A program made the translations under genes and the position numbers. Of a stretch of DNA of 64,000 nucleotides, positions 22,963 to 32,640 are shown piece after piece. The notes beneath the pieces were generated by a model that saw nothing but the letters and a program-made list of their open reading frames with translations, was not told the DNA's origin and ran no database searches. The stretch lies in assembly GCF_016086655.4 (NCBI RefSeq), contig NC_052132.2, forward strand, positions 18,974,805-19,038,804, written 5' to 3'. Position 1 is the first letter of the stretch, and the number at the start of each line of letters is the position of its first letter. Source of the DNA: Lepeophtheirus salmonis (taxonomy: Eukaryota; Arthropoda; Copepoda; Siphonostomatoida; Caligidae).

Positions 22963-23545
22963 TTAATCAGGAACAAGTTTAGACTTCAATATCTTGGCAA
23001 CTCTAAGATATATGTTTATGAAAATGTGCTCATCAGAAAATCAAATTATACGAAACTGCTTCAGAAAAAAAAAAAATATTTAGATGCCCTACCGAACACA
23101 AACGCTGTGCACCCGAAATTGTTTGTAATATTCTGATCGTAAATCCAAAGAGATTATTCAGTTTAATAAATAAATAAGTTTTCCTAAATCATCTTTTTAT
23201 AATTTTGCCAAGACTTTCAAGGAGTCTGATAGGTAGGGAATACCTGGAAGGAAGATTCATGATTGTTTTGGCTAATAACTCATAATAAATTTATATAAAA
23301 AAATTATTAAAATGAATGGACATGTGGCCCCTTAGCTACCCGGATCTAACTCCTTTTAAGTACTATGTTTTGAACATTTTGGAGAGAGAGAGTCCCATAA
23401 AAGTGCACAAAACACTGCTGACTCCATGCAGTATTCTATTCTCAGGGCAGTGGCCAACATGGAACGGGACATCCACATCAAAGCCTGTGCTAGATTATGG
23501 TCTAGGTTGGAGACTGTTGTTGTAGCTGGAGGTGCTTAGTTTGAG
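22963..23545 (+). pseudogene. Mariner transposase 3' end
   Basis: At 23325-23400 the plus strand reads WPLSYPDLTPFKYYVLNILE then RES, aligning with the mariner signature WPxxSPDLNPLDYxVWxxLE. The third catalytic residue should be the aspartate of NPLD, but this copy reads TPFK. Two frameshifts later the tail reads VANMERDIHIKACARLW then SRLETVVVAGG, matching the usual end ...ACxRFRSRLEAVVAAGGxxIE. Upstream, 22963-23035 carries the dispersed block shared with 3555-3655. The N-terminal and central parts are unrecognisable. Confidence 0.75.
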
Positions 23546-23870
23546 TGATGACTTCACTATGGCCCCTGTCGTGTAAGATCAAAAGATTTGTGAATTGCGG
23601 AATAAATTGTGGGGAAATAATTGTAATAAACATTATCCTCAAATTTTCCAGATTTAAAATCATCACCCTGCACATTCGTTTAATTAAATTGTCTATTTTA
23701 TAACTATTCAACTAATAAAAATAATACTTAATTGTTCAAAAAGGAATGCTCGTTCCTTCTATGGATTTAAAAAACTTTATTGAAGAAATAGTTAATAACA
23801 CAGGAGAACCCTCATTTTGTAGAATTGAATTAAACCAAAAAAAAAAAAAAAAGAATTTATCTTTGAGTGC

Positions 23871-24320
23871 AGAATCCAAAACTGTTCTCAGTTTTTTTCT
23901 CAGTCATTGAAATGATAAAATATCTCAGATTATAGTAATTCGGGGCTCTTATAGTTCAAAGACATTTTTTACCCTTAAAACCCTTCCCAAATTAAAAGTA
24001 GGAAATATAAAACTTAAATAGAAGTGTTTTTTATGATTAAAAAGTGTTTTATTGATTCTTTATCTTGTTCTGAACTCGGTATATTTTACATTTTTAGACT
24101 GAACATAATGAAAAAAGAAGGAATATCATATCTTATATCATAGAAAAGTATTCAATATATAATTAAAAAAATATCTACTTGAAAAATATTCATCTCCAAG
24201 GATTTTTGATCCATTTTATATTTTTAAGTAATCCCATTTTCAAATGTTAAAATTATCTATTGATCGTAAATGGATCGCTTTATTGTTTCGATCCTGGTAT
24301 CTCATTCCCAAGGAATTAGT
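23871..24320 (-). repeat. Long dispersed repeat, copy 2 (inverted partner of 11637-12215)
   Basis: Its reverse complement shows GATACCAGGATCGAAACA, GAAAATGGGATTACTTAAAA, CCGAGTTCAGAACAAGATAA, TTTTAAGGGTAAAAAATG and GAATTACTATAATCTGAGAT in the same order as the 11.6-12.2 kb copy. A third fragment (GGGATCACTTAAAAAATATA, about 24540-24560) lies just outside in opposite orientation. Confidence 0.7.
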
Positions 24321-24589
24321 CCACCCTAATGCCTTATGAGGTCTGGTAGTTTTCCTTGGATTAATTTCCCCCTGTTTCCGAATTCGAACATCTCTTGAGA
24401 CGGAAGATCAAGTTTGAAGTATCTTCCTTCGATTGCCTTGATATCCCTTTTACAAGGTATGACGTCATGAAATTGGCCTTGAAATTGGGGAAAAATAGGA
24501 TGATAATTTTGACAATTTGCTAGTACACCCCTATAAAAATGGGATCACTTAAAAAATATAAAATGAAACAAAAATCCTGGGATATGAGT

Positions 24590-25360
24590 GTGGAATATTG
24601 ATAAATCATTGACATCAATCATATATCTCCTTATTTTATTGAACGACTTTGAGACTACATGAATCCGTGAAACCAAAAGGCGTATATACCAATAAAGAAA
24701 AGCAAACCTCCTATGTCGTTATCTCTTATTAAGAATTTCAGGACTTGACATTGAAACACTTTTCATCATTCATTATGCTCTGTTCTTGGTATAATAGAAG
24801 GTAAAAATTATAGATTTTCAGCGAACATTAAATAATAATGCAGATGTGGTCCCAATAATAAATTTAAAAAAAAAATCTTGAATCTGATGATAATAAATTA
24901 AGAATCAAGTCTATTTTTAATCCATTAAAATATACCTGTGTATGTACGTACACACATTAAAAAATGTAAATTGTTAATAAAATATGAATTTTAATGAGAT
25001 AAAGTTTTCGTAATTGAGTATAAATTATATATTTTACTTTATTTGTTAAATAAATTATTGCAGTTCTTTTATTGTGAGTTTATATTTGATTTTGTTGAAA
25101 TGTTTTATTATAGGAAAATAATTTTGGGTTTTTTTTTTTTTAATAAACATAAATACATCGGAGAATTATATTTTGTTTAGTGTGGATTACAATATCCAAT
25201 TACAGGAAGAGCAAATAGACGAAAATCAATAGCAACAACTACATAGATAAAAGGATAATAAATATCAAAATAAAGATGGAAATAGGGAGCATTTTGAGTA
25301 TCTGAAAAAAAAACGAAATTAGCATTTTCACACCAATAATTTAAAGAATTTTTTGAAGGA
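24590..25360. other. AT-rich DNA without recognisable genes
   Basis: I see no coding or RNA signal. There is a T-run near 25130 and mixed AT sequence. Confidence 0.5.
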
Positions 25361-25364
25361 GAGC

Positions 25365-25440
25365 AGCTTAGCTCTCATGAATTTTTATTAGGTCAGCTAC
25401 ATCAAGGGAGGAAGTGTAGAAGGTAAGCCACATTAATGAT
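25365..25440 (-). repeat. Repeat family B, short reverse fragment
   Basis: Its reverse complement reads CTTCCTCCCTTGATGTAGCT, GACCTAATAAAAATTCATGA and GAGCTAAGCTGCTCTCC. This matches the ATTTCCTTCCTC...GCAGCTGATC...CATGACAGCTAAGCTCC edge of family B copies. Confidence 0.5.
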
Positions 25441-25949
25441 AGCTTGTATATTAGACCAGTCTATTTGGTATGTTTTTTTTTTTTGGAAATGTTGAGCTCT
25501 CATTGGCTAACAATATGCATTTGAGTAAAGAACGATGACCGACAAATTTTGAAAAAGCTTAAAACGCCCTTAAGGTTTTTAAAACTGACAGGTTTTATTT
25601 TCTTCAAAATGTTGTATACTACTTTTGATAGCTTCTAATCACAAACAGATAACTTTTGGGTGTTCCTAAGTTAATCTCTGGAACTGGAAAGACCCGGGCA
25701 TAAGCTATCTACCAGCTGCTACAGGATTGGGATGTCAAACCGTTTGTGATACAACAGCTAGCAACCCTAGTCAGATAAGTGGCGCATGTGCATTGCTTGT
25801 GTCAAAATATACACTTTATTTCAATGGGAGCTACGATTCATAGTCGTTAAATAAGTAAATCAATGTACAATCTTAAGATTTATATCAATTCAAACTAACT
25901 GCTCATGAAATAATAGGAATTAGCAATATTTCATTTTTATTGTGAAAAT
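25441..25949. other. Unassigned DNA upstream of the 26-kb pseudogene
   Basis: A stop-free plus-strand run at about 25697-25848 (YLPAATGLGCQTVCDTTASN, then SGACALLVSKYTLYFNGSYDS) has a balanced composition. It might be an upstream part of the same decayed element as 25950-26519. I cannot place it in a family. Confidence 0.2.
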
Positions 25950-26519
25950 ATATATGAAAGCTTGGTTCACAGCTCTTGATGTTATATCTTCTCCTTGCCA
26001 AGATCTTGAGTCTTTGTTAAGTTTGAAAAATTTTAAATATACACATCCAGCAATTTCAGAAGCTGCAATAAATAAAATTCCAGGCACCTTTGGTATTTAA
26101 TGGAACAAAATATAGCCTTGATTGTTGTTTTTTTTTTACCCAAAAGTATAATCTCAACAAAACGAACTTTGGTCAAAGTAATTTTAAATTCGGAAGGGTC
26201 CATTCATCCATCAAATATTCCAAAACGAATAAAATTAAACTTAAATAAAAATGGGAAATTTTTGTTTTACAAAAAAAACCCTGAACTCTTTTATATGTTT
26301 GGGAATAACAAATAATTTCCTTAAAGAAGATCCTGAATTTTGGAATGACTATCAGGCGGCGTGTTTAATCATACACAACTTAATATGTGTTAATGATTCG
26401 GTTGAAAGGGGGGGTCGCTCTCATTAAAGAATTCAACTCCTTAATTACTAATTGTGAAGAGCAGAAACAGTATTTATTACATGTAGTCCAGGACCATCGA
26501 AAGAGATTTCCGATTTAAA
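25950..26519 (+). pseudogene. Decayed copy of an uncharacterised transposon-associated protein
   Basis: In order the plus strand gives YMKAWFTALDVISSPCQDLE then SLLSLKNFKYTHPAISEA, ALIVVFFLPKSIISTKRTLV then KVILNSEG, and a Lys/Asn-rich stretch. It continues with KNPELFYMFG, FLKEDPEFWNDYQAACLIIH, VNDSVERG and, after one extra G in a G-run (26407-26413), VALIKEFNSLITNCEEQKQY then LLHVVQDHRKRFP and a stop. From memory this matches the C-terminal half of a recurrent uncharacterised protein in arthropods and cnidarians with the same landmarks (AWF, LAFFD, VNDxAERGVxLI, EEQKQxLLQVV). Its function is unknown to me. Only about two frame breaks are needed over 190 codons, so this is a fairly young relic. 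It ends just before a perfect hairpin. Confidence 0.65.
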
Positions 26520-26531
26520 AAAAGAAGTTTA

Positions 26532-26570
26532 TTAAGTATGGAAGCCTGTCAAGAAGGCTTCCATACTTAA
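26532..26570. repeat. Perfect 15-bp inverted repeat, 9-base loop
   Basis: TTAAGTATGGAAGCC (26532-26546), a 9-base loop TGTCAAGAA, then the exact reverse complement at 26556-26570. It lies 13 bases after the stop of the 26-kb pseudogene. In a eukaryotic AT-rich repeat landscape this is more likely a local inverted duplication than a transcription terminator. Confidence 0.9.
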
Positions 26571-27064
26571 TGTTGATTTATTAATAGCAATAATATTTAA
26601 CTTTGTCAATTTTAGATATAGTAATGATTATATATATCCTTTTTGCTTTTATTTCTCAAAAAAAAATTAAAGATTATTTGAGAAAATCAAAGAAACTAAT
26701 TAGAGGATAAAATAATAAGAATATTTTTGAAAAAACCTTTTAACTGAAGGACCGACGTATCGGTCTTTTGGATGGTTGAACAGTAATAAAGAAAATTAGA
26801 TAAATTAGAAAAAAAAAAAGGGGGAGACCGATTAAGGTATCAGTTCAAGGACTGATCCAACATAACTCCACATAAATTAAATAATAAGGATAACAAAATA
26901 CTCTCGAGATTGTCAACCCCAAAAAGTAAGCGAGCTAAAAAATGCTTACTATTAACATCAGTATTCACTGACTGATAGTTGTTGTTTTTTAATGATGAAT
27001 GCATTCAAATCATATTTTAAAATTATTAGGAAATAATAAAAAGAATACATTTAAATAATAAATT

Positions 27065-27740
27065 GTCTTTTAAAATCTAAACACATTGAATTTTAAACTT
27101 CAACAATTTATAATTTATTGACAAAAAAATAAATTCAACAAAATTAATACTATATATTGATGTGTGTCTGAGCTCTCTTAATCATTAATGCAACCAACAT
27201 TAACAGTAATGATGGCTTCCATACAGCAGCGGAAGGCCTGGTACCCGATGTGGATGTAGTCCTCTGTCATACTGTCCCAGTACTGCCTGACAGTGGCTTT
27301 GAGGCCCTCAGTGTTTGGATGACGGACACTGTATGCCTCCATCGACAAAAGGTGTAATCGAGGGGATTGGCATCAGAACTGTTTGTGACCAAAATTGTCA
27401 AAAAAGAACTCGAAAGACTCATTCAAAAGAGTCTTGCAACTGAGGAGACGGGTTTCTTTAATTGTTGATGTCAAAAGTGGCATCCCCACCCTCACAAGGC
27501 TCTTTCCAACAACTTTTTTGATAGACAGCGATCTTTTATATGGGTCCTCATGGACTTGAGGTTGTTTTTTATTTAACTCATCCAGGTCCAATTTGGTCTT
27601 TTTGACATAGCCCTTCTTCCTTTTCAACGTTTTGGACTTGCTGACGGCGTAGATGGTGGTCCTGGAAACGCTCAACTGCTTAGATTGCGTGAAAAGTGAC
27701 CTGTTAATCCGATCTTCTGTTGTATTTTGATGACATGTTA
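27065..27740 (-). pseudogene. Family A mariner with long N-terminal frame, core deleted
   Basis: A 100-codon frame on the minus strand (27373-27675) contains SVSRTTIYAVSKSKTLKRKK, then GYVKKTKLDLDELNKK. It then has VGKSLVRVGMPLLTSTIKET then RLLSCKTLL, which look like the paired helix-turn-helix DNA-binding region. It then jumps to the third catalytic block, DANPLDYTF (about 27360, next frame). The tail is AYSVRHPNTEGLKATVRQYW, DSMTEDYIHIGYQAF, ending near VGCIND and a stop at about 27190. The first two catalytic aspartates are deleted. The left edge near 27062 (TCTTTTAAAATCTAAACAC) is a worn family A TIR; the right TIR is not found. It resembles the 4.5- and 32-kb copies. Confidence 0.8.
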
Positions 27741-28878
27741 TGATTGTAAAGTTTCAATCTACAAATTCCTTTTTTTTTTTTTCAATTCCCCATTCAGTAA
27801 AGGAATTCAGAAGTGTCAATTATAAATTTATGTTGCTGAATTTCAAAAGTTTCATTTAAGTTCCTTTTCTCAAGTGATAAATAGGAATATAGCTATTATT
27901 ATTTTTTTTCCCCTTACCAGGAAGGTTTTTTATTGTTTTAAAATATAAGGTATACGATACAAATTATACATACATGAATATATACGACACTACCATCCAG
28001 AAACATATTGATTTGCATTAAATACAATTACTATAATTTAAAAAAAAACACAGTCTTCATGTGTCTAGTGATCAAATAGGACATGTTTTTTTCTCCTAAT
28101 GATCTCTAATAATATATACTATCTGATTATTATAATATACATTACAGCCTACAGGTAAACATCTTTTGTGAAGACGGATAATCAATATATAGGATATCTC
28201 TAGGATTTATTGTTTTCAAATCATGATAAAGTTCCTACATTAAAAGTACATTTATTGTATCAAACATTTTTCGGGTGTTGCTAATGGTAGGAAAGATTCT
28301 ATGAAATATACGTCTAATAATAAATGTTACTATTAAATGATCCAATATAAATATAAAAGTACAGAATCACGGTACAAGGGTAAACCTCCACACTAAATTC
28401 TGTAGAAATTCATATGAATTGATTCCATGACTTATAGTTCAAATCAGCACTAAAATATTGGTAATGCAAAGGTTATATTGTTTTGTTTGCTAGAGTATTG
28501 GCTCACGATGGTCACCAGGAACATAATTTATATATATTTCTAGCTTGTGTCCAAGCCAAAAAATAATATATGTATTATTATAAGCTATTTCCAAAAATAT
28601 TGTTGTAACAATAGAGATTATAAAAAAGTGAGGAGTCATACTCCCCATGGTCTTGCTACTGGGGTGAACCCTATAGTATCAATTACATTTTGATATTGGT
28701 CAGAAATTAAAAAATAATTTTTCTATTTTGCTTAAAATACACTCTTCTATCCAAAAATTAGGCTAAAATTGAATTTGATTTAATGCCCCCCCTGACTCTA
28801 AGGCGCCGATGTATGTATAACCGCTTAAATGACTACTTTATTTCATGACAATTTTCAGCACTAATAAACATCGATATT
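27741..28878. other. AT-rich DNA without recognisable genes
   Basis: There is a T-run at 27770-27781 and a small C-rich patch near 28788. I see no coding motif or partnered repeat. Confidence 0.5.
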
Positions 28879-28879
28879 A

Positions 28880-29733
28880 CGAGGTATACACCTATGAAAG
28901 GATACCTTTTTTTTTAAATTTGAACGTTTATTGTCAACAAATGGTTACGAATTAATTTTCAAAGTATGCACCTTCGCTAGCCACACATTTCCCCTATCTT
29001 TCAGGCAATTTATGGATGCCTTTCCAAAAAAAAAAAATGTTCGTCTTTGGCTGCAAACCAGTCATCGATCAATTTTTTTGCCATTAGCGTGAGAATCGAA
29101 GCGTAAATCAATGAGTACGTGGCCCATCAAATGAGGGATAATCGGAAGACACCAGGTCTGGTAAGTAAGTCGCATGAGCAAGAGGTTCCCAGTTGTACGA
29201 TTCAACAAGCTAGCGGGTGTCTATAGAGCGATGCCGTGGTGTGTTGTCATCAAATCGGACAATTTTTGTTGACAGAGATCACAATTAACGGTTTGACCGG
29301 GTTGTAGAAGGTCATACCATATGAAAATGCTTGCAATTTGGCGTTTTCAAAGTTTTTTGGTGGCGGGCTGCGGTCTTCCTTTCTCACGTCAAAATCACCA
29401 ATTTGGAATTTTTCAAACCACCTGAAGCACTGTGCTCTGCTTTGATCATGTCCACCGTAAGCTTTCACAAGTATTAGATGGGCTTGAGAAGCGTTTTTCT
29501 TTAATTGGTAACAGAGAATCAATGATGTCCCACATCGTAGTTTATAGGCACAAAATTAGATATTTTTAAGAGCGAAAAAAGTGCGTTATTGAATGAAACT
29601 ATACAAACAATGAATTACATATTGTTGACACATGTCGAAATAAGCATTTAGATTTGGGACTGGTTTATAATGACTAACTGACGACACCTAGGGACCAATA
29701 GCCGAAAGTATCATTTCATAGGCGCATACCTAG
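28880..29733 (-). mobile_element. Mariner (DD34D) with both TIRs, internally deleted
   Basis: After TA at 28878-28879 the left end reads CGAGGTATACACCTATGAAA then GGATAC. The right end, read on the other strand from TA at 29734-29735, is CTAGGTATGCGCCTATGAAA then TGATAC. That is about 26 bases of inverted repeat with a few mismatches. At 854 bp the element is roughly 450 bp short of a full mariner of about 1.3 kb. The missing part lies inside the transposase. This is direct evidence for a once-mobile, non-autonomous derivative. Confidence 0.9.
28930..29522 (-). pseudogene. Mariner DD34D transposase, central deletion
   Basis: The N-terminal 50 codons read LCYQLKKNASQAHLILVKAY, GGHDQSRAQCFRWFEKFQIG then DFDVRKEDRS, the first mariner DNA-binding domain. 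The frame then jumps to a worn WYDLLQPGQTVNCDL block, losing the second helix-turn-helix and the first catalytic aspartate. Next comes DDNTPRHRSIDTR (second aspartate, 29246-29248), a stop, LVESYNWEPLAH, and YLPDLVSSDY (third aspartate, 29141-29143). The spacing is exactly 34 codons, the DD34D signature of true mariners. The tail near 28960-29040 reads GKASINCLKDRGNVWLAKVH. One stop and several shifts confirm inactivity. Confidence 0.88.
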
Positions 29734-30300
29734 TAGATTCCACTGATGGTTCAAGTTGTCTTTAATTTTCAGTCTCATTCGTCAAAAAATATACCTTTTT
29801 TATGAGCCCATTTCTGGCCAACCTACTATATTTAGTATATGACTTAAATTTACAGAATTGTCACATAAATATGGTACTTATCAGCATGAAACCTCACACA
29901 TATATTCTTACGGACTAAATTTACTCTTTTATACTAAAGTTATAGTATTCCTTATTAAGTTTTTATTTCATGGTTTAATGGAACATCTTTGGGTTTCAAA
30001 ATGATCTCCAAAAAATTGTAAAAAAATACCGACATTTTTGGAAGATATTTTTATAATATGTTTAGTAATGTTTATTATACGTGTGTAAATATGTTTTAGA
30101 AATTTATTAAATTATAGTTCTGTAGATTTAACACTCTCTTATTGAAGGATTTCTAAATATATATGTTGTATGTTGGGCAGAAGAGTGTACCAATTTCAAC
30201 TTCATAATATGAAATATACGTTGCTCGTACATAACGTCGCAAGACACAACTTAAAAGGACAAAAAGTCGAACATAAAAAATGTTTATCAAATATATGAGG
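29734..30300. other. AT-rich DNA without recognisable genes
   Basis: I see nothing beyond AT-rich sequence between two mariner relics. Confidence 0.45.
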
Positions 30301-30440
30301 GTGTTATAAAATGTTTCTGATTTTTTATTTTATTTTTCAACATAGTCTCTTTGTAACTCTACACATTTCTCCCAGGGTTGCTCCCATCTTTGTAACTCAA
30401 ATAGTACGTGGCGTTTTCTATGCAAAATAACTGTTCACGA
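30300..30440 (-). pseudogene. Mariner transposase C-terminal fragment
   Basis: On the minus strand, LFELQRWEQPWEKCVELQRD then YVEK followed by a stop matches the end of mariner transposases (xxRWxKCVxxxGDYVEK). A GAGGGTGTTATAAAATGTTT edge follows at about 30298-30317 and could be the worn TIR. Nothing upstream is recognisable, so only about 35 codons remain. Confidence 0.5.
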
Positions 30441-31104
30441 AACATTTGTATATTTTGGCTGAATTACTGCCAGTTGGATCGATTTATACTCGTCAAATTT
30501 TAACACTACCAGCCTTTATATGTCTGTTATTGTTTGAATCTACCTATATAAAGGTTACAATTTATGAAAAATATTGAAAGACAGTTTGATACTCGATTTT
30601 GTCCATTTTCAATATAAAACTCTCATCAACTCACTTAAACGACTGGTACATATCAACTACGTATTCAAAATGGCTAGAACTTTAGTGCATAACTGTGAAC
30701 AAATATGTACTAAATAAATGGGACAAGCTTTTATTTAAGAGTGGTTCCATTTTCACATTGAGGTCGGAAACTCTTCAGACCACCTTCCTATATTTATGCG
30801 AAAAAAATAATTCTTAAAAGCGAAAATATAAATCAATTGGTTACAATTGCATCATGCCTCAGATCTATTTGATTTTGCATTTTCCTTGTTCCATAAGTTT
30901 TTTGTTGTTTCGAAATATCCTTATAAAAATTGTCATTTTAACATTTTCACGTTCGAAATTGTGTCTTTTCTACGTTCGACATTTTTCCGTTCAACATTTT
31001 ATCCTTCTTCGTCAAGTCTTTCAACTTGATGGGCAATTATATAAATTTACAGTGGAAAACATAAGTAATTGATTTAAATATGCCCACTGACCAAGAAAAG
31101 AAAA
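30441..31104. other. Unassigned DNA with overlapping short frames
   Basis: Two overlapping plus frames of 60 and 72 codons at 30847-31072 are Phe/Ser/Ile-rich without motifs. I do not regard either as a gene. Confidence 0.4.
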
Positions 31105-31107
31105 GCC

Positions 31108-31390
31108 TAGGATTTTCAGTGGAGGTTTATTTTAATAGTGTTTAAAAAATCTGTTTGGAGGAAGAAAAATGCTGAGTTTAACCAACAAAACACCGGAAAA
31201 TTATGTTTTGGTTGGGATTTCTTTGCTATGGGGGAGGAATGATGTTAAGTATACCGGCATGGGAAGAAAGGAGAATCTTAAGATGAAGCATATTGAGGTT
31301 TGATTTGCATATGATTGGTCCAGCCAGCCTCCTGAACTCAATTTCATAGAAAATGTTATCAGTGCGTTAATTAAAAAGTTGTTAAGGAGT
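31108..31390 (+). pseudogene. Tc1-type transposase catalytic-domain fragment
   Basis: Plus-strand pieces in order are ILFSVEVYFNSV (the FSDE-type first catalytic motif, aspartate changed to valine) and KSVWRKKNAEFNQQNT in a shifted frame. Then comes IMFWLGFLCYGG, the region IMVWGxFxxxG. Last is WSSQPPELNFIENVISALIK then KLL, matching WPxxSPDLNPIENLWxxLKKKL with the catalytic glutamate retained (about 31339). The section with the second aspartate is deleted. It is distinct from the 17.7-kb Tc1. Confidence 0.72.
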
Positions 31391-32055
31391 CATATACTTA
31401 TTTCGTACACTGTATTATCACTTTTGTAAGGCAACAGTCACATTGCCTTCCCACATATCTTGTATTATTATAATAAAAATAGGTGTTATGTGTTTCTCGT
31501 TCTTTTTTCCATATATTATTATTTAAATACACAAAATAATTTTTTCTTACAGTTTTTTTGATAACACCATGCAACAGTATTTTGGTGCACAGGCTGAAAC
31601 ATATATTAATTATTATTATTTAAGTCATAGAACATGAAAAAGACCAATAAAACTTTAAAAACTTTAAAATTTTAGCCTCTAAAGTAGGGTAAAAAATTGA
31701 GTTACTAGGCTATATTAAAATTTCAGGGTATTTAATATTTATGTACGAGATCCGGAAATTAAAAAAAAACCCTGCTTAATGAAGACCTATGTAGAATAAT
31801 AATTTGAAAATAAAACTATCACCTGTTGACTAAACACACTTGTTGTGGAATGAATGGACAATTGTGTTTGAGCAGGATGGTTCTACTGCAGGACTATTAT
31901 TAACTTTTTTAACAATAAAACAAAAAAATTCATAGCCTTTGTTATGTATCGTGTAGTAAATTGAAAAAAAAAATCCTTATTTTGATATCTATATATAATT
32001 ATGCCCCTATTTCAATTTAAGAATGCATTTAAAAAAGTTCTCAAATATTTGAGAT
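31391..32055. other. AT-rich DNA without recognisable genes
   Basis: I see no coding motifs. This is AT-rich sequence between a Tc1-type relic and a family A mariner. Confidence 0.45.
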
Positions 32056-32057
32056 TC

Positions 32058-32640
32058 AACGTGTCTTCCATTAAAATCTGAACGTCTTGAATTTGAAACT
32101 TCAACAAGATATAATTTATTGATTAGCTATAGAATTTCAACATTATTAATACTATAAATAGATGTGTGTCTCAGCTCATTTAAACATGAATGTAACTGCC
32201 TTTAGCGGCAATTATGGGTCCCAGATGGCGGAAGGTAAGGTACCCACTGTGGAGGTGGTTTACTGTTGTGGCGTTCCAGTGCTGGCGGACAGTGGATTTG
32301 AGTGCCTCAATGTTTGGATGACGGACACTGAAGGCCTTCCTCTCGATATGGAACTAAAAGGTGTAGTCAAGGGTGTTGGCATTAGGGTCTTCGGGAGGGG
32401 GAGGCAAAAAGTTTCAAAAAAGAGTTCAAAAGAACGCTAAAGAGTCTTTCAAGGGAGGAGTTGGTTTTTTTTATTGCTGGTTCTCTGGACAGTCCCGTGT
32501 GAAACTCCGAAATCTCTTGCATGGACCTTATGAACTGGGGGGGGGGGGTCTGGATTGTTTTTTTAAAAACATCTCTGGGTCCAGTTTGGCCTTTTAGACA
32601 GAACCCTTCTTCCTATCCAACATTTCAGACTTGCTGAATG
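32058..32640 (-). pseudogene. Family A mariner relic, frame-broken
   Basis: The opening GTGTGTCTCAGCTCATTTAA, the GGCAATTATGGGTCCC block and ATGTTTGGATGACGGACACT match the 4.6- and 27.2-kb family A copies base for base over long runs. A worn left TIR (GTCTTCCATTAAAATCTGAA then CG) sits at about 32062-32083. On the minus strand the C-terminal blocks (xNxVDSHxxxLxxSVRHPNI-type) and the LDPEMFLKN...N-terminal side are present, but the core is lost. The plus-strand frames of 92 and 74 codons here are shadows with an artefactual Gly/Val bias. Confidence 0.7.

Noticed and set aside
32162..32597. Two overlapping plus-strand frames of 92 and 74 codons
   Set aside because: They run antisense through a family A mariner relic and have no family resemblance.
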